A DNA stretch of 43,861 nt from the NCBI RefSeq assembly GCF_007990225.1, contig NZ_BJWF01000021.1, forward strand, positions 1-43,861, given 5' to 3'. This document shows, in pieces, positions 17,905 through 26,246 of this stretch; within the stretch, counting starts at the first letter, position 1; the number at the start of each line of letters is the position of its first letter. The DNA is from Enterococcus villorum (GTDB taxonomy: Bacteria > Bacillota > Bacilli > Lactobacillales > Enterococcaceae). Under the pieces are notes generated by a model. It had not been told where the DNA came from. It searched no databases and saw only the letters and a list, made by a program, of their open reading frames with translations. Position numbers and translations under genes: made by a program.

Positions 17905-18336
17905 TTATTCAAAAACTGGAGTAGCTCCTTCGATTGGTTTAATATCTTCGTAATGATCTTGCTCTTCTACTTCTCCAGTATCTAGATCAGTAATTCTTAA
18001 TATGCCGGTTACAGGATTAAATTCTTCTTTGAGGTTATCTTTTCCATCGACATCACTGATCATCAGATCGTCACTATCAAGTGTATAGAATTTATTTTCA
18101 TAGCCATATTTCTTTTGGAAATATTCTTTTTCTTCTTTAATTGATTCTTCGTGGGTTTCTGTACCCATTTCCCAGTTTCCTAAAGTAGATTCAGCAGTTT
18201 CAGTCGTCATTTCTTCTTGGCTACTCACTGCATTTTTATCTTCTACTTCCTCAGCAAATGAATTGTTTTTTCCTAAAATCAACATTCCTCCCAAAACGGC
18301 AACAGCTGCACCCATTACATAAATTTTCTTTGTCAT
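17905..18336 (-). CDS. small secreted acidic protein, unknown function
   Basis: 143 residues. A signal-like N-terminus (MTKKIYVMGAAVAVLGGMLI) with likely cleavage after NNSFA is followed by a very acidic, Glu/Asp/Thr-rich mature part. The later part (TLDSDDLMISDVDGKDNL, NPVTGILRITDLDTGEVEE) has repeated DxDG/DxDTG-like loops that might bind calcium or form a small beta domain, but no EF-hand or known family is recognised. An ATG three codons earlier lies too close to the AAAGTGAG site, so the start is placed at 18336. It is a single gene with its own terminator. Confidence 0.7.
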   Translation of the reverse strand: MTKKIYVMGAAVAVLGGMLILGKNNSFAEEVEDKNAVSSQEEMTTETAESTLGNWEMGTETHEESIKEEKEYFQKKYGYENKFYTLDSDDLMISDVDGKDNLKEEFNPVTGILRITDLDTGEVEEQDHYEDIKPIEGATPVFE

Positions 18337-18524
18337 ATCAATCATCTCACTTTCTTTATTTAATATATTTGTATTATAGCTACCCTATATGAAATACCTT
18401 AAATAAATCTTGTGAGTTTTTCTTACCAATTTATGAAAAGAAATTGAAACGACAAAAAGTTCTATAATTATTTATTATGAATTTTACCGTACTATAGAAA
18501 TTAAGAATTTTTTTTATTATTTAA

Positions 18525-18579
18525 TAAAAAAAGTTCGCCTAATTTTGACATTTATCAAAATCAGACCAACTTTCTTTTT
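18525..18579 (-). terminator. ytpR terminator
   Basis: A two-tier hairpin (AAAAAAGTT with AACTTTcTTTTT outside, ATTTTGA with TCAAAAT inside) lies directly downstream of the ytpR stop. Confidence 0.7.
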
Positions 18580-18599
18580 AAGTCTTTTCAAACGATCTA

Positions 18600-19205
18600 T
18601 TATTTAAAAAAAGCTTCTCCTACCACTGCATCTTCTGGTAAAACAAGGATTCCTTTCTTTTCTGGTGCATTAGGAATTTGTAATTCTTTGGCAGAGCAAA
18701 TCATGCCATAACTTTCTACGCCACGCAAAGTACCTGGCCAAATCATCATGCCATCTGGCATCATTGCGCCAGGTTTTGCAACCACCACTTTTTGTCCTGC
18801 CTCAATATTAGGTGCGCCACAAACAATTTGTAACACTTCTTCTTCACTTACTTGTGTTTCAGTGATCGATAAATGATCAGAATCAGGATGTGGCACACAA
18901 GTTTTTACATACCCGATAACGATTTTAGGTTCATTTTCTTCAGTTAATGTTTCTTCAAAACCTGCTTCTTTGACCAAGTGGTTTAATTGGGCAATTTGTT
19001 CTTTTGTTAGTTTGACTTGTCCATTGCCTTCGATCGTTAAATGATCTGAAATATGGAAAAAATTCCAGCCAACAATCTGCCCTGCTTCATCTTTGATTTG
19101 GGCAACATTCCATTTACGAATGACGGTATTTTTTGTTCCTTTATCATCGGAAACAATCACCATTAATGTGTCTCCAACGTGTGCTTTGTTGTAAGCAAAA
19201 ATCAT
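18600..19205 (-). CDS. ytpR: YtpR family tRNA-binding (EMAP-type) domain protein
   Basis: 201 residues. The N-terminal half is an uncharacterised module (AYNKAHVGDTLMVIVSDD). The C-terminal half (about 90-200) is an OB-fold tRNA-binding domain like that of EMAPII, the PheT N-terminus and CsaA: VIGYVKTCVPHPDSDHLSIT, IVCGAPNIEAGQKVVVAKPG and LRGVESYGMICSAKEL are characteristic. It probably binds tRNA-like RNA; the cellular role is not established. The frame is open ten codons further upstream, but GGAGG lies within that part and points to the ATG at 19205. It follows the stress protein and YtpP genes on the same strand, an order like that around ytpP-ytpR in Firmicutes. Confidence 0.9.
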   Translation of the reverse strand: MIFAYNKAHVGDTLMVIVSDDKGTKNTVIRKWNVAQIKDEAGQIVGWNFFHISDHLTIEGNGQVKLTKEQIAQLNHLVKEAGFEETLTEENEPKIVIGYVKTCVPHPDSDHLSITETQVSEEEVLQIVCGAPNIEAGQKVVVAKPGAMMPDGMMIWPGTLRGVESYGMICSAKELQIPNAPEKKGILVLPEDAVVGEAFFK

Positions 19206-19341
19206 GTGTTTTCCTCCATTATCAATTGCTGTCATTTATCTTAACAAAAAAATTGTATTTGTGCATGACTTTTTTTATTTACAAAAGTAAAACATCTGTT
19301 TTTCTATCATCCTTTAATATTAGAAGTTTATTTTGCGTGAC

Positions 19342-19378
19342 AAAAAAATAAGGCGCGATAAGCATCACGCGCCTATTC
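19342..19378 (-). terminator. terminator of the ytpP-usp unit
   Basis: GC-rich arms AGGCGCG (19351-19357) and CGCGCCT (19368-19374), followed on the minus strand by a T7 run (19348-19342). It separates usp from ytpR. Confidence 0.85.
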
Positions 19379-19391
19379 GTTTCATTTTCAA

Positions 19392-19859
19392 TTAATTGTT
19401 TGCTGGTTTTTCTGCTACATCCGAAACAATCAAGACATCACAAGGCGCACGGCGAATGACATAACTTGACACACTTCCAGTCATAAAACGTTCAACAGCG
19501 TTTAATCCCGATTGCCCCACCATGATCAAATCGATGGCATATTTTTTAGGCAAATTGACCGCCATTGATTCTCTTACAGACCCATAAGCAATGATTCCTT
19601 CAATTTTTGGGTAATCGACTGATTTTCCATAAGCCTTACATTCTTCAATCATTTGCTTGGCGGTTTCCGTTTGTTGATCAACCAAGCTTTGATCAATTGG
19701 GACATAGCCCATGAAATTATAAAATTGTTGATCGATTACATTGGCGACATAAACCGTTCCGTTGTTTCTTCTAGCCACTTCCACCGCTTTTTTAAATGCT
19801 GAAAGTGCTTGATCACTGCCATCAATGCCGACTAAAATATGTTTATATTCTTGTTCCAT
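19392..19859 (-). CDS. universal stress protein, UspA family
   Basis: 155-residue cytoplasmic protein. The start of the fold is YKHILVGIDGSDQALSAFKKAV, and the nucleotide-binding end is typical: IMVGQSGLNAVERFMTGSVS followed by SYVIRRAPCDVLIV. The G-x2-G-x9-G-S/T pattern is present, so an ATP-binding member is likely. Two adjacent ATG codons (19862 and 19859) follow AGGAGG; the second has the better spacing. It lies 18-21 bases after ytpP and is probably co-transcribed with it. Such proteins accumulate under stress and starvation; no enzymatic role is implied. Confidence 0.92.
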   Translation of the reverse strand: MEQEYKHILVGIDGSDQALSAFKKAVEVARRNNGTVYVANVIDQQFYNFMGYVPIDQSLVDQQTETAKQMIEECKAYGKSVDYPKIEGIIAYGSVRESMAVNLPKKYAIDLIMVGQSGLNAVERFMTGSVSSYVIRRAPCDVLIVSDVAEKPANN

Positions 19860-19880
19860 CATGATCCCTCCTAACAGATG

Positions 19881-20201
19881 TTAACCTTTTGTTACACGAT
19901 TTAAGAAGTCCGCAATTTCTTGTTTTGTTTTACGGTCTTTATTAACCAAACGGCCTAATTCTTTACCGTTTTGAATGACCACAAAACTCGGGATTCCAAA
20001 AATGTTCCACTCAGCGGCTACATCTATGTATTTGTCACGATCTACCTCAACAAAGTGCCAATCAGAAAAATCTTTTTCAATTTCTGGCATTTGTGGTTTG
20101 ATAAAACGGCAATCTCCACACCAGTCAGCAGTAAAGAAAAAAACATGGTTTCCTTTTTCAACGTAACCCGCTAATTCTTCTAATGTTTCAGGAATAATCA
20201 T
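19881..20201 (-). CDS. ytpP: thioredoxin-like protein YtpP
   Basis: Thioredoxin fold of 106 residues with the redox motif WCGDC at 27-31 (Cys28, Cys31), preceded by FFFTAD. The conserved cis-proline loop is NIFGIPSFVV. The CGDC active site, in place of the CGPC of classical thioredoxin, is typical of the YtpP/thioredoxin-like group of Firmicutes. It is cytoplasmic, with no signal peptide. AAGAGGGACG precedes the start. It heads a two-gene unit with the universal stress protein, a context that fits a role in thiol homeostasis; the partner proteins are unknown. Confidence 0.9.
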   Translation of the reverse strand: MIIPETLEELAGYVEKGNHVFFFTADWCGDCRFIKPQMPEIEKDFSDWHFVEVDRDKYIDVAAEWNIFGIPSFVVIQNGKELGRLVNKDRKTKQEIADFLNRVTKG

Positions 20202-20349
20202 ATTCGTCCCTCTTTTCTTATTCTTACGTATAAATTATACACCTTTCTGTCAAAGAGACCAAATCCTAGCCAAGAACAATGAAGATGATTGTGCTAAAGT
20301 AGGTTATTTACATCGTATGAGGAGAAATTTTTACAAGTAAAGCTAAAAT

Positions 20350-20406
20350 AATAAGCCAAAGAATGACGAAAATAACCGCAAATTTTCGTATTCTTTGGCT
20401 TTATTA
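20350..20406. terminator. pepA terminator
   Basis: Long hairpin: TAAGCCAAAGAAT and ATTCTTTGGCTTTA as outer arms, ACGAAAAT/ATTTTCGT inside. AT runs lie on both sides. It lies 65 bases after the pepA stop. Confidence 0.8.
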
Positions 20407-20470
20407 ATTTCGTTGTCTTATTTCAACTAAACGAATTATTTTTTACCCGTCTATTTTTAGTGGGTTATTA

Positions 20471-21550
20471 TTATTTACCGTAAACAATCGTATTGACAGT
20501 TGATTTATCTAATCCTTTTAATGTTTGGATCAACATTTCTCTGGCAGCTTCAAAGTCACGAATACTAAACATCGTTTGGTGCGTATGGATATAACGTCCA
20601 ACTACACCGATCACTGTACTTGGGATCCCTTCATTTTGTGTATGCGCAGCCCCTGCGTCTGTGCCACCTTTTGAAACAAAATATTGATAAGGAATATTGT
20701 TAGTCTCAGCCACATCTAATAAATACTCACGCAATCTTGGTAACATAATCAATCCTGGATCTTGAATACGCATCAGCGTGCCTTCTCCTAAATGACCGAA
20801 TGTACCATTTTTCGTTACTGTATCATCTGCTGCTGAACAGTCAACGGCAAAGAATAAGTCAGGTTTAAATTTATTGACTGAAGCTTTTGAACCACGCAAG
20901 CCGACTTCTTCTTGAACGTTTGCTCCAGCAATCAATGTATGACCCAACTCTTCATTTTGAAGTGCTTCTAGTGCTTCTAAGACCATCGTGCAACCATAAC
21001 GATTATCCCAAGATTTACTGATAATGTTTTTGCCATTTGCTGTTTTGACTGTTTCAGCAAAAGGAACGATGGTATCACCAGGTAATACCCCAAAGCTTAA
21101 TGCTTCTTCACGTGATTCAAAACCAGCATCAAACAAGATATCTGTTACTTCAACTGATTTTTGACCACTAGTTCCACGTAACAAATGTGGAGGAACGGAG
21201 GAAGAAATACATGGATAGTTTTTCCCAGAAGAAGTTTTCAAAGTGTAACGTTGTGCAGAAACAACATAAGGATTCCAACCACCTAAAGGAACTACTTTGA
21301 ATAAGCCGTTTTCTTGAATCTGAGTAAGCATAAAGCCAACTTCATCCATGTGAGCTGCAACCATCACGCGTGGGGCATCAGCATTCGCATGTTGACGTAA
21401 GCCAAAGATACCACCTAGGCCATCTAGCTGCAATTCATCCACTAAAGGTTCCATATGTGCTTGCATGTAGGCACGAATGTCTTGTTCAAAACCACTTGTT
21501 CCTTGAAGCTCTGTTAACTCTTTGATACGTTGAAATGTTTTTTCATCCAT
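20471..21550 (-). CDS. pepA: glutamyl aminopeptidase PepA (M42 family)
   Basis: Dinuclear metal aminopeptidase of 359 residues that removes N-terminal Glu or Asp from peptides in the cytoplasm and forms tetrahedral dodecamers in relatives. Metal ligands and catalytic residues are visible: His67 in AAHMDEVGFM, Asp182 in KSWDNRYGC, Glu214/Glu215 in NVQEEVGLRG, Asp237 in AVDCSAADD and a His in YIHTHQTMF near 322-324. Length and motifs match the lactococcal-type PepA and its M42 relatives (FrvX, YsdC). It is a single gene with its own terminator, facing away from the small anchored-protein gene. Confidence 0.92.
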   Translation of the reverse strand: MDEKTFQRIKELTELQGTSGFEQDIRAYMQAHMEPLVDELQLDGLGGIFGLRQHANADAPRVMVAAHMDEVGFMLTQIQENGLFKVVPLGGWNPYVVSAQRYTLKTSSGKNYPCISSSVPPHLLRGTSGQKSVEVTDILFDAGFESREEALSFGVLPGDTIVPFAETVKTANGKNIISKSWDNRYGCTMVLEALEALQNEELGHTLIAGANVQEEVGLRGSKASVNKFKPDLFFAVDCSAADDTVTKNGTFGHLGEGTLMRIQDPGLIMLPRLREYLLDVAETNNIPYQYFVSKGGTDAGAAHTQNEGIPSTVIGVVGRYIHTHQTMFSIRDFEAAREMLIQTLKGLDKSTVNTIVYGK

Positions 21551-21743
21551 AATAATGTTCGTCTATGATTCAGACTATGCTCCTCTCAAAATAATAGTTG
21601 ATTGGCTACTATACACTTAGTCAATCACTCACATTTATTATAGCTTATTTTTATAAGTAACGGTTATTTATTTCATAGAAAAACTCAGAGTATGGTAGAA
21701 TAAATGAAGAAGAATCTTTTTGGATAAAAAGGAGGTAAGACGT

Positions 21744-22088
21744 ATGTATGAAGAATGCGAAATAAGCAATTTTAAAAACGGTCTTGCTGTAGGTATTGGT
21801 CTAGGATTGTTGAGTGGTATTACCTCAATGATTTGGTATCAGCGCAAGAAGACATTGTCAGCTGATCAAGTTTTGAATCATATCAAAGAGTCATTTTTAA
21901 AAGAAGGCTCAATTGAAGGTTCTTGGATTTCATTCGAAAAAGAACCTACCAGAAAATTTGCCATTCATTCAAAAGCCTATCGTGGTGGTATTTCTCGTCT
22001 CGAAGATGGAGAAGTCGTTTGTTACGAATTTTTAGCTGATGCATATACCGGTACGGTGTTAGAAATTTCAAGAAAAAAAGTGAATTGA
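21744..22088 (+). CDS. small membrane-anchored PepSY-like protein
   Basis: 114 residues. One hydrophobic segment near the N-terminus (GLAVGIGLGLLSGITSMIWY, about 13-32) is followed by a soluble domain of about 80 residues: SADQVLNHIKESFLKEG, WISFEKEP, YRGGISRLEDGEVVCYEFLA, DAYTGTVLEIS. This order of a helix and a sheet ending in D-x-x-TG-x-x-L fits PepSY-type domains. The frame is open from 21720, but AGGAGG lies inside that extension, eight bases before the ATG at 21744. Function unknown; PepSY proteins often act as inhibitors or accessory domains in the envelope. Confidence 0.75.
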   Translation: MYEECEISNFKNGLAVGIGLGLLSGITSMIWYQRKKTLSADQVLNHIKESFLKEGSIEGSWISFEKEPTRKFAIHSKAYRGGISRLEDGEVVCYEFLADAYTGTVLEISRKKVN

Positions 22089-22112
22089 ACAAATGAAGTA
22101 AATAATCAATAA

Positions 22113-22162
22113 ATATCCCTTTTTCAAAAAAACAAATTTGTTTTTTTGTAGGGGTCTTTTTA
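22113..22162 (+). terminator. terminator after the PepSY-like gene
   Basis: 12-bp palindromic arms of A/C and T/G (22125-22136 and 22137-22148), enclosed by CCC/GGG, then TCTTTTTAT. Confidence 0.75.
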
Positions 22163-22275
22163 TAGTAAGCACCATCAAAAAGAAGTGAAAATTCTCTATG
22201 GGAGCTAGTATTTAAACAAGTGATACGGTATTCTTAAAAGAGATTTTGTTTTCGATAATTTAAGGAGAGTGAAAA

Positions 22276-23232
22276 ATGGAACAACAAGAAAAAATTGCTG
22301 TTCTGATTCCTTGTTATAATGAAGAAGCGACGATTTCAACTGTCATTGCCGACTTTAAACGAGAGTTACCAGAAGCAGAGATTTATGTTTATGATAATAA
22401 TTCAACAGATCGTACTTATGAACTTGCGGTAGCGTGCGGAGCGATCGTCAAAAAAGAACCCAGACAAGGTAAAGGTAACGTCATACGTCAAATGTTTTTT
22501 GATATTGATGCTGATTATTATCTCATGGTAGATGGGGATGACACATACCCCGCTGAAGCTGTTCATGGATTATTGGATAAGCTTCGTTCTGGTGAAGCAG
22601 ACATGGTTATCGGTGATCGACTTTCAAATGGAACATACTTTGATGAAAATAAACGCCCTTTTCATGATTTTGGTAATCATTTAGTCAAAAATACGATCAC
22701 ACGTCTATATAAAACAAAAATTCGTGATGTCATGACGGGCTATCGCGGATTTAATCGAATTTTTGTCAAAAGTTTCCCTATTATGAGTTCTGGTTTTCAA
22801 ATTGAAACAGAATTAACCATTCATGCTTTGGATAAAAAATTCAAATTAGTTGAATTGCCCATCGATTACCGAGATCGTCCTGAAGGAAGCGAATCAAAAT
22901 TAAATACCTTTTCAGATGGCTTCAAAGTGATCATGATGATCATTAAAATGTGGAAAGATTATAAACCGTTGATGTTTTTTGGCATCTGGACATTGTTCTT
23001 CTTTGTGTTTGGTCTATTTACAGGTGTACCAGTCTTACGTGAATACATGCTAACTCATTTTATTACTCGGGTTCCTTCTGCTATTTTAAGTACTGGCTTG
23101 ATGATACTGGCCTTACTCTCGTTAGTTACAGGACTTATTTTAGATACTGTGGTCACGAACGCTAAAAAAGATTATGAATTAAATCTCTATCATGTTTATC
23201 ATGAATGCAAAAAAAAAGAACAACGAAAATAA
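22276..23232 (+). CDS. GT2 glycosyltransferase, polyprenyl-phosphate type
   Basis: 318 residues. The N-terminal GT-A domain starts IAVLIPCYNEEATISTVI and carries the metal-binding DGDD motif at 86-89 (DxD) and the DVMTGYRGFNR block seen in DPM1/GtrB-type enzymes. Two membrane segments follow at about 231-251 and 266-290, with a basic cytoplasmic tail. Such enzymes move a sugar from a nucleotide donor to undecaprenyl phosphate for later use on the cell surface. Donor and final acceptor cannot be read from the sequence. It is monocistronic, with AAGGAGAG before the start and a strong terminator after. Confidence 0.9.
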   Translation: MEQQEKIAVLIPCYNEEATISTVIADFKRELPEAEIYVYDNNSTDRTYELAVACGAIVKKEPRQGKGNVIRQMFFDIDADYYLMVDGDDTYPAEAVHGLLDKLRSGEADMVIGDRLSNGTYFDENKRPFHDFGNHLVKNTITRLYKTKIRDVMTGYRGFNRIFVKSFPIMSSGFQIETELTIHALDKKFKLVELPIDYRDRPEGSESKLNTFSDGFKVIMMIIKMWKDYKPLMFFGIWTLFFFVFGLFTGVPVLREYMLTHFITRVPSAILSTGLMILALLSLVTGLILDTVVTNAKKDYELNLYHVYHECKKKEQRK

Positions 23233-23269
23233 AAAAAGGCTGGGGACAGACGAACCCAGCCTTTTTTAA
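23231..23269. terminator. bidirectional terminator, GT2 and gabD
   Basis: AAAAAAGGCTGGG and its complement CCCAGCCTTTTTT enclose ten bases, with A and T runs on both sides, between convergent genes. Confidence 0.9.
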
Positions 23270-23293
23270 GAATCCTATTACTGTGTTAAAAAA

Positions 23294-24751
23294 TTATTTT
23301 GCCGTCCGTATTGTCACGAATTTAGCTGTGACATATTCTTCTACGCCATAGGTACCATTTTCCCGACCAAATCCAGAATGCTTCACTCCGCCAAATGGTG
23401 TCGCTGAGTTCGAGATTGCTGTATCATTGACTCCGACCATGCCATATTGTAGTTTGTTGCTGACATTAGCAATCGTATGGATATTAGTAGAAAAGAAGTA
23501 AGAAGCTAAACCAAACACCGTATCATTTGCATCTTTGATCACCTGCTCTTCTTCTTTAAAAGTGATTAATGGGATCACTGGTCCAAATGTTTCTTTATAA
23601 AAGATCGCCATTTCCTTTGTCACACCGTCCAAAACCGTTGGCTCAAAGAAAAAACCATTGGCAAATTCACCTTTTACTAATCGATGACCACCTGAAAGAA
23701 TGGTAGCTCCCTTTTCAACAGCATCTTTTATTTGCTCTTCTACTTTTTCAACGCCTTCTTGATTGATTAAGGGTCCCGTAGTAGGGTCAGCTAACCCATT
23801 ACCTACTGTAACTTTTTTGATTTTTTCTACAATCAATTTTGTTGCTTCTTCTTTAATGTCTTCATGTAAGAAAATACGATTGGGAGAGGTACATACTTGA
23901 CCATTATTAATAAATTTTGTTTTGATCAGCTGGTCTGTCGCTAAGTCTAAATCAGCATCTGGAAAAATAATAAATGGCGCATGTCCACCTAATTCCATTG
24001 AGACTTTTTTCAACGTAGAAGCAGCTTGTTCGTTTAAGATTTTTCCCACTTCTGTTGAACCTGTGAATGTAATTTTTTGAACATCCTCAGATTCTGTCAA
24101 AATTTTGCCAATGGTTGAAGAATCCCCCATCACAATATTTACAACTCCATTGGAAAATCCAGCTTTTTCAAAGAGTTCCATCAAAGCTAATGCAGAAAGT
24201 GGCGTAGCTTTTGCAGGTTTCAAAATAACCGTACAGCCAGCAGCAATTGCAGGTGAAATCTTCCGTATAATCATATTTGATGGAAAGTTCCAAGGCGTAA
24301 TCGCTCCGACTACTCCAACTGGTTCTTTACGAACTTGCCATTCATTGGTCGCAGGTGCTGGAATAAGATCACCTAAAATTCGTTGCCCTTGTGCCGCATT
24401 CCAGCGCAAATTCTCCACATTTGTTTTTATTTCAGCTGTTGCTTGAGCGATTGGTTTTCCTTGTTCCATCGTCATAATTGTCGCTAAACGCTCGCTATCT
24501 TTTTCTACTAAATCTGCCATTTTATTCATTAATTTTGCACGTTGAGCAGGAGATGTTTTCGACCAGCTTTCAAAAGCCTGATTGGCAGCTTGAATGGCTT
24601 TTTTGGTCTCACTTTCTCCTCCTTTTTGTACATTTGCTAAAATTTTTCCTGTCGCAGGATTCACTACTTCAAACGTGCCTTCTGATCCTTCTAGCCATTT
24701 GCCGTTGATATAAAGACGAGTTTCGACTTTTGGTAAATCTGTTTTTGCCAT
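23294..24751 (-). CDS. gabD: NAD(P)-dependent succinate-semialdehyde dehydrogenase
   Basis: Aldehyde dehydrogenase superfamily enzyme of 485 residues, oxidising succinate semialdehyde to succinate in the GABA/4-aminobutyrate route in relatives. Visible features are the cofactor-binding ITPWNFPSNMIIRKISPA and FTGSTEVGK, general base Glu253 in SMELGGHAPF, catalytic Cys287 in NNGQVCTSPNR and the late ETFGPVIPL. The length fits GabD. No aminotransferase gene is nearby, so substrate rests on similarity alone; other short-chain aldehydes are possible. AGGAGG lies before the ATG. Confidence 0.85.
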   Translation of the reverse strand: MAKTDLPKVETRLYINGKWLEGSEGTFEVVNPATGKILANVQKGGESETKKAIQAANQAFESWSKTSPAQRAKLMNKMADLVEKDSERLATIMTMEQGKPIAQATAEIKTNVENLRWNAAQGQRILGDLIPAPATNEWQVRKEPVGVVGAITPWNFPSNMIIRKISPAIAAGCTVILKPAKATPLSALALMELFEKAGFSNGVVNIVMGDSSTIGKILTESEDVQKITFTGSTEVGKILNEQAASTLKKVSMELGGHAPFIIFPDADLDLATDQLIKTKFINNGQVCTSPNRIFLHEDIKEEATKLIVEKIKKVTVGNGLADPTTGPLINQEGVEKVEEQIKDAVEKGATILSGGHRLVKGEFANGFFFEPTVLDGVTKEMAIFYKETFGPVIPLITFKEEEQVIKDANDTVFGLASYFFSTNIHTIANVSNKLQYGMVGVNDTAISNSATPFGGVKHSGFGRENGTYGVEEYVTAKFVTIRTAK

Positions 24752-25042
24752 GTGTCTATTTCCTCCTTTATGTTCGGTACAAGACTACCCTAACATTGTT
24801 AAAAACAAACCTCAAAGCATACGCATCCAAACATACGAAGCATCATTTTTTTAAGAATGACCTCAGTCACGCAAGCATTGATGAAATGAAAAATGATTGA
24901 TTCGACACTCCTATTTATTCATTTAAGAGGGGGATAGTTTAAAGTTTCGCCACTCCAAAACCATTATATTTTCCACACTTTTATAGATTTTTATTGAAAA
25001 TATTATATGATAGTAAAATATTTGATTTTGGAGTGATAAAGT

Positions 25043-25921
25043 GTGAACAACGACAGATACAAACAATTAAAACAAGCAGAGTTAGGTGCAATCATCAGTA
25101 TCGTTGCCTATATTATTGTTTCAATATTGAAATTAACAGTAGGGAATATGGCAAATTCTGAAGCATTGAGAGCGGATGGTTTGAATAACTTTACCGATAT
25201 TTTAGCATCAGTGGCGGTATTGATTGGTTTGAGGATCTCAAGAAAGCCAGCAGATAACGAACATCGCTATGGACATTGGAAAGCCGAAAATATCGCAAGC
25301 CTAGTGACTTCTTTTATTATGTTGTTGGTTGGATTGCAAGTATTGTATTCTGCTATCATGTCAATTGCAGACAAAAAAATGGAGACCCCAGATATGACAG
25401 CAGCTGTTGTCGGTGTTCTCTCGGCTATTTTGATGTATGGGGTGTATTCTTTTAATAAAAGATTAGCTGCTAAGGTCAAAAGTCCTGGTTTACTTGCAGC
25501 AGCAAAAGATAACCTGAGTGACGCTTGGACAAGTATTGGGACTGCTGTAGCCGTTTTTGCCGCTTCTTTTAATTTAGGATGGCTAGATAGTTTAGCGGCT
25601 ATCATCGTTGGTTTATTGATTTTAAAAACAGCCATTGATATTTTTAAAGAAAGTTCGTTTTCTTTATCTGATGGCTTTGATCAAGAAAAATTAGATCAAT
25701 ACAAACAAATAATAGAAGAAATTCCTGAAGTCCAAAGTGTGAAAAGTATCAAAGGGCGTACGTATGGATCAAACACCTATGTTGATATTATGGTCACAAT
25801 GAATCCAAATCTAACAGTAAAAGAAAGTCATGCGGTGTCTGATTTAATTGAAAATACATTATTTGAAAAATTTCAAGTCCTTGAAACAGATGTCCATGTC
25901 GAGCCTGATAGTGAAGCTTAG
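25043..25921 (+). CDS. cation diffusion facilitator (CDF) metal exporter
   Basis: 292-residue inner-membrane metal-proton antiporter. Six membrane segments are seen between about 12 and 205. The metal sites of the family are recognisable: ALRADGLNNFTDILASVAV in helix 2 and AAKDNLSDAWTSIGTAVAV in helix 5, with HRYGHWKAENIASL between helices 2 and 3. The C-terminal cytoplasmic domain (about 210-292) has TYVDIMVTMNPNLTVKESHA and ends VHVEPDSEA. The start is GTG, preceded by TTGGAGTG. The pattern fits the MntE/YdfM-like subgroup, so manganese, iron or zinc are all possible substrates. Confidence 0.92.
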   Translation: MNNDRYKQLKQAELGAIISIVAYIIVSILKLTVGNMANSEALRADGLNNFTDILASVAVLIGLRISRKPADNEHRYGHWKAENIASLVTSFIMLLVGLQVLYSAIMSIADKKMETPDMTAAVVGVLSAILMYGVYSFNKRLAAKVKSPGLLAAAKDNLSDAWTSIGTAVAVFAASFNLGWLDSLAAIIVGLLILKTAIDIFKESSFSLSDGFDQEKLDQYKQIIEEIPEVQSVKSIKGRTYGSNTYVDIMVTMNPNLTVKESHAVSDLIENTLFEKFQVLETDVHVEPDSEA

Positions 25922-25967
25922 ACCCTTATATTTAGTATAAACTGATACCTCGTTTGTGGGTTGATCA

Positions 25968-26034
25968 ATAAAAAAGATGATGCCTCTTTTATGGTAAATA
26001 TAAAGAGAAGCACCATCTTTTTTTATATTTTTTT
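25968..26034 (+). terminator. CDF gene terminator
   Basis: AAAAAAGATGaTGC pairs with GCAcCATCTTTTTT outside and CTCTTT with AAAGAG inside, 50 bases after the stop, followed by a T-rich run. Confidence 0.8.
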
Positions 26035-26246
26035 CTTAACTACTTTATTTTTCAAATAGAAAATTTGAATGGCATTTTGTAGCTATATCTTTCGTTTTTC
26101 TTCAAAAAGTTATTCACTTTTACGCTCAGGACTTTTCCATGTCCCACTACCGTAACCTAAAATGGTTTTTACTGCTGTATATTTAAGATTTTTTAACTAA
26201 ATAAACCGCCCCAATATTTTCATTGGAGACGGTTTAAATGATGGAC
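26035..26246. other. intergenic with a start-less ORF and the helD-side hairpin
   Basis: Minus-strand 26110-26196 is an open frame of 28 codons with protein-like composition (ending GYGSGTWKSPERKSE) but no start codon or ribosome binding site. It is probably a remnant. The hairpin between it and helD (26204-26236) pairs AAACCG with CGGTTT and CCAAT with ATTGG and is the likely helD terminator despite a weak T run. Confidence 0.4.

Noticed and set aside
17714-17953. 79-codon plus-strand ORF after htrA
   Set aside because: It runs through the perfect terminator hairpin at 17807-17847 and into the opposite gene, without a ribosome binding site.
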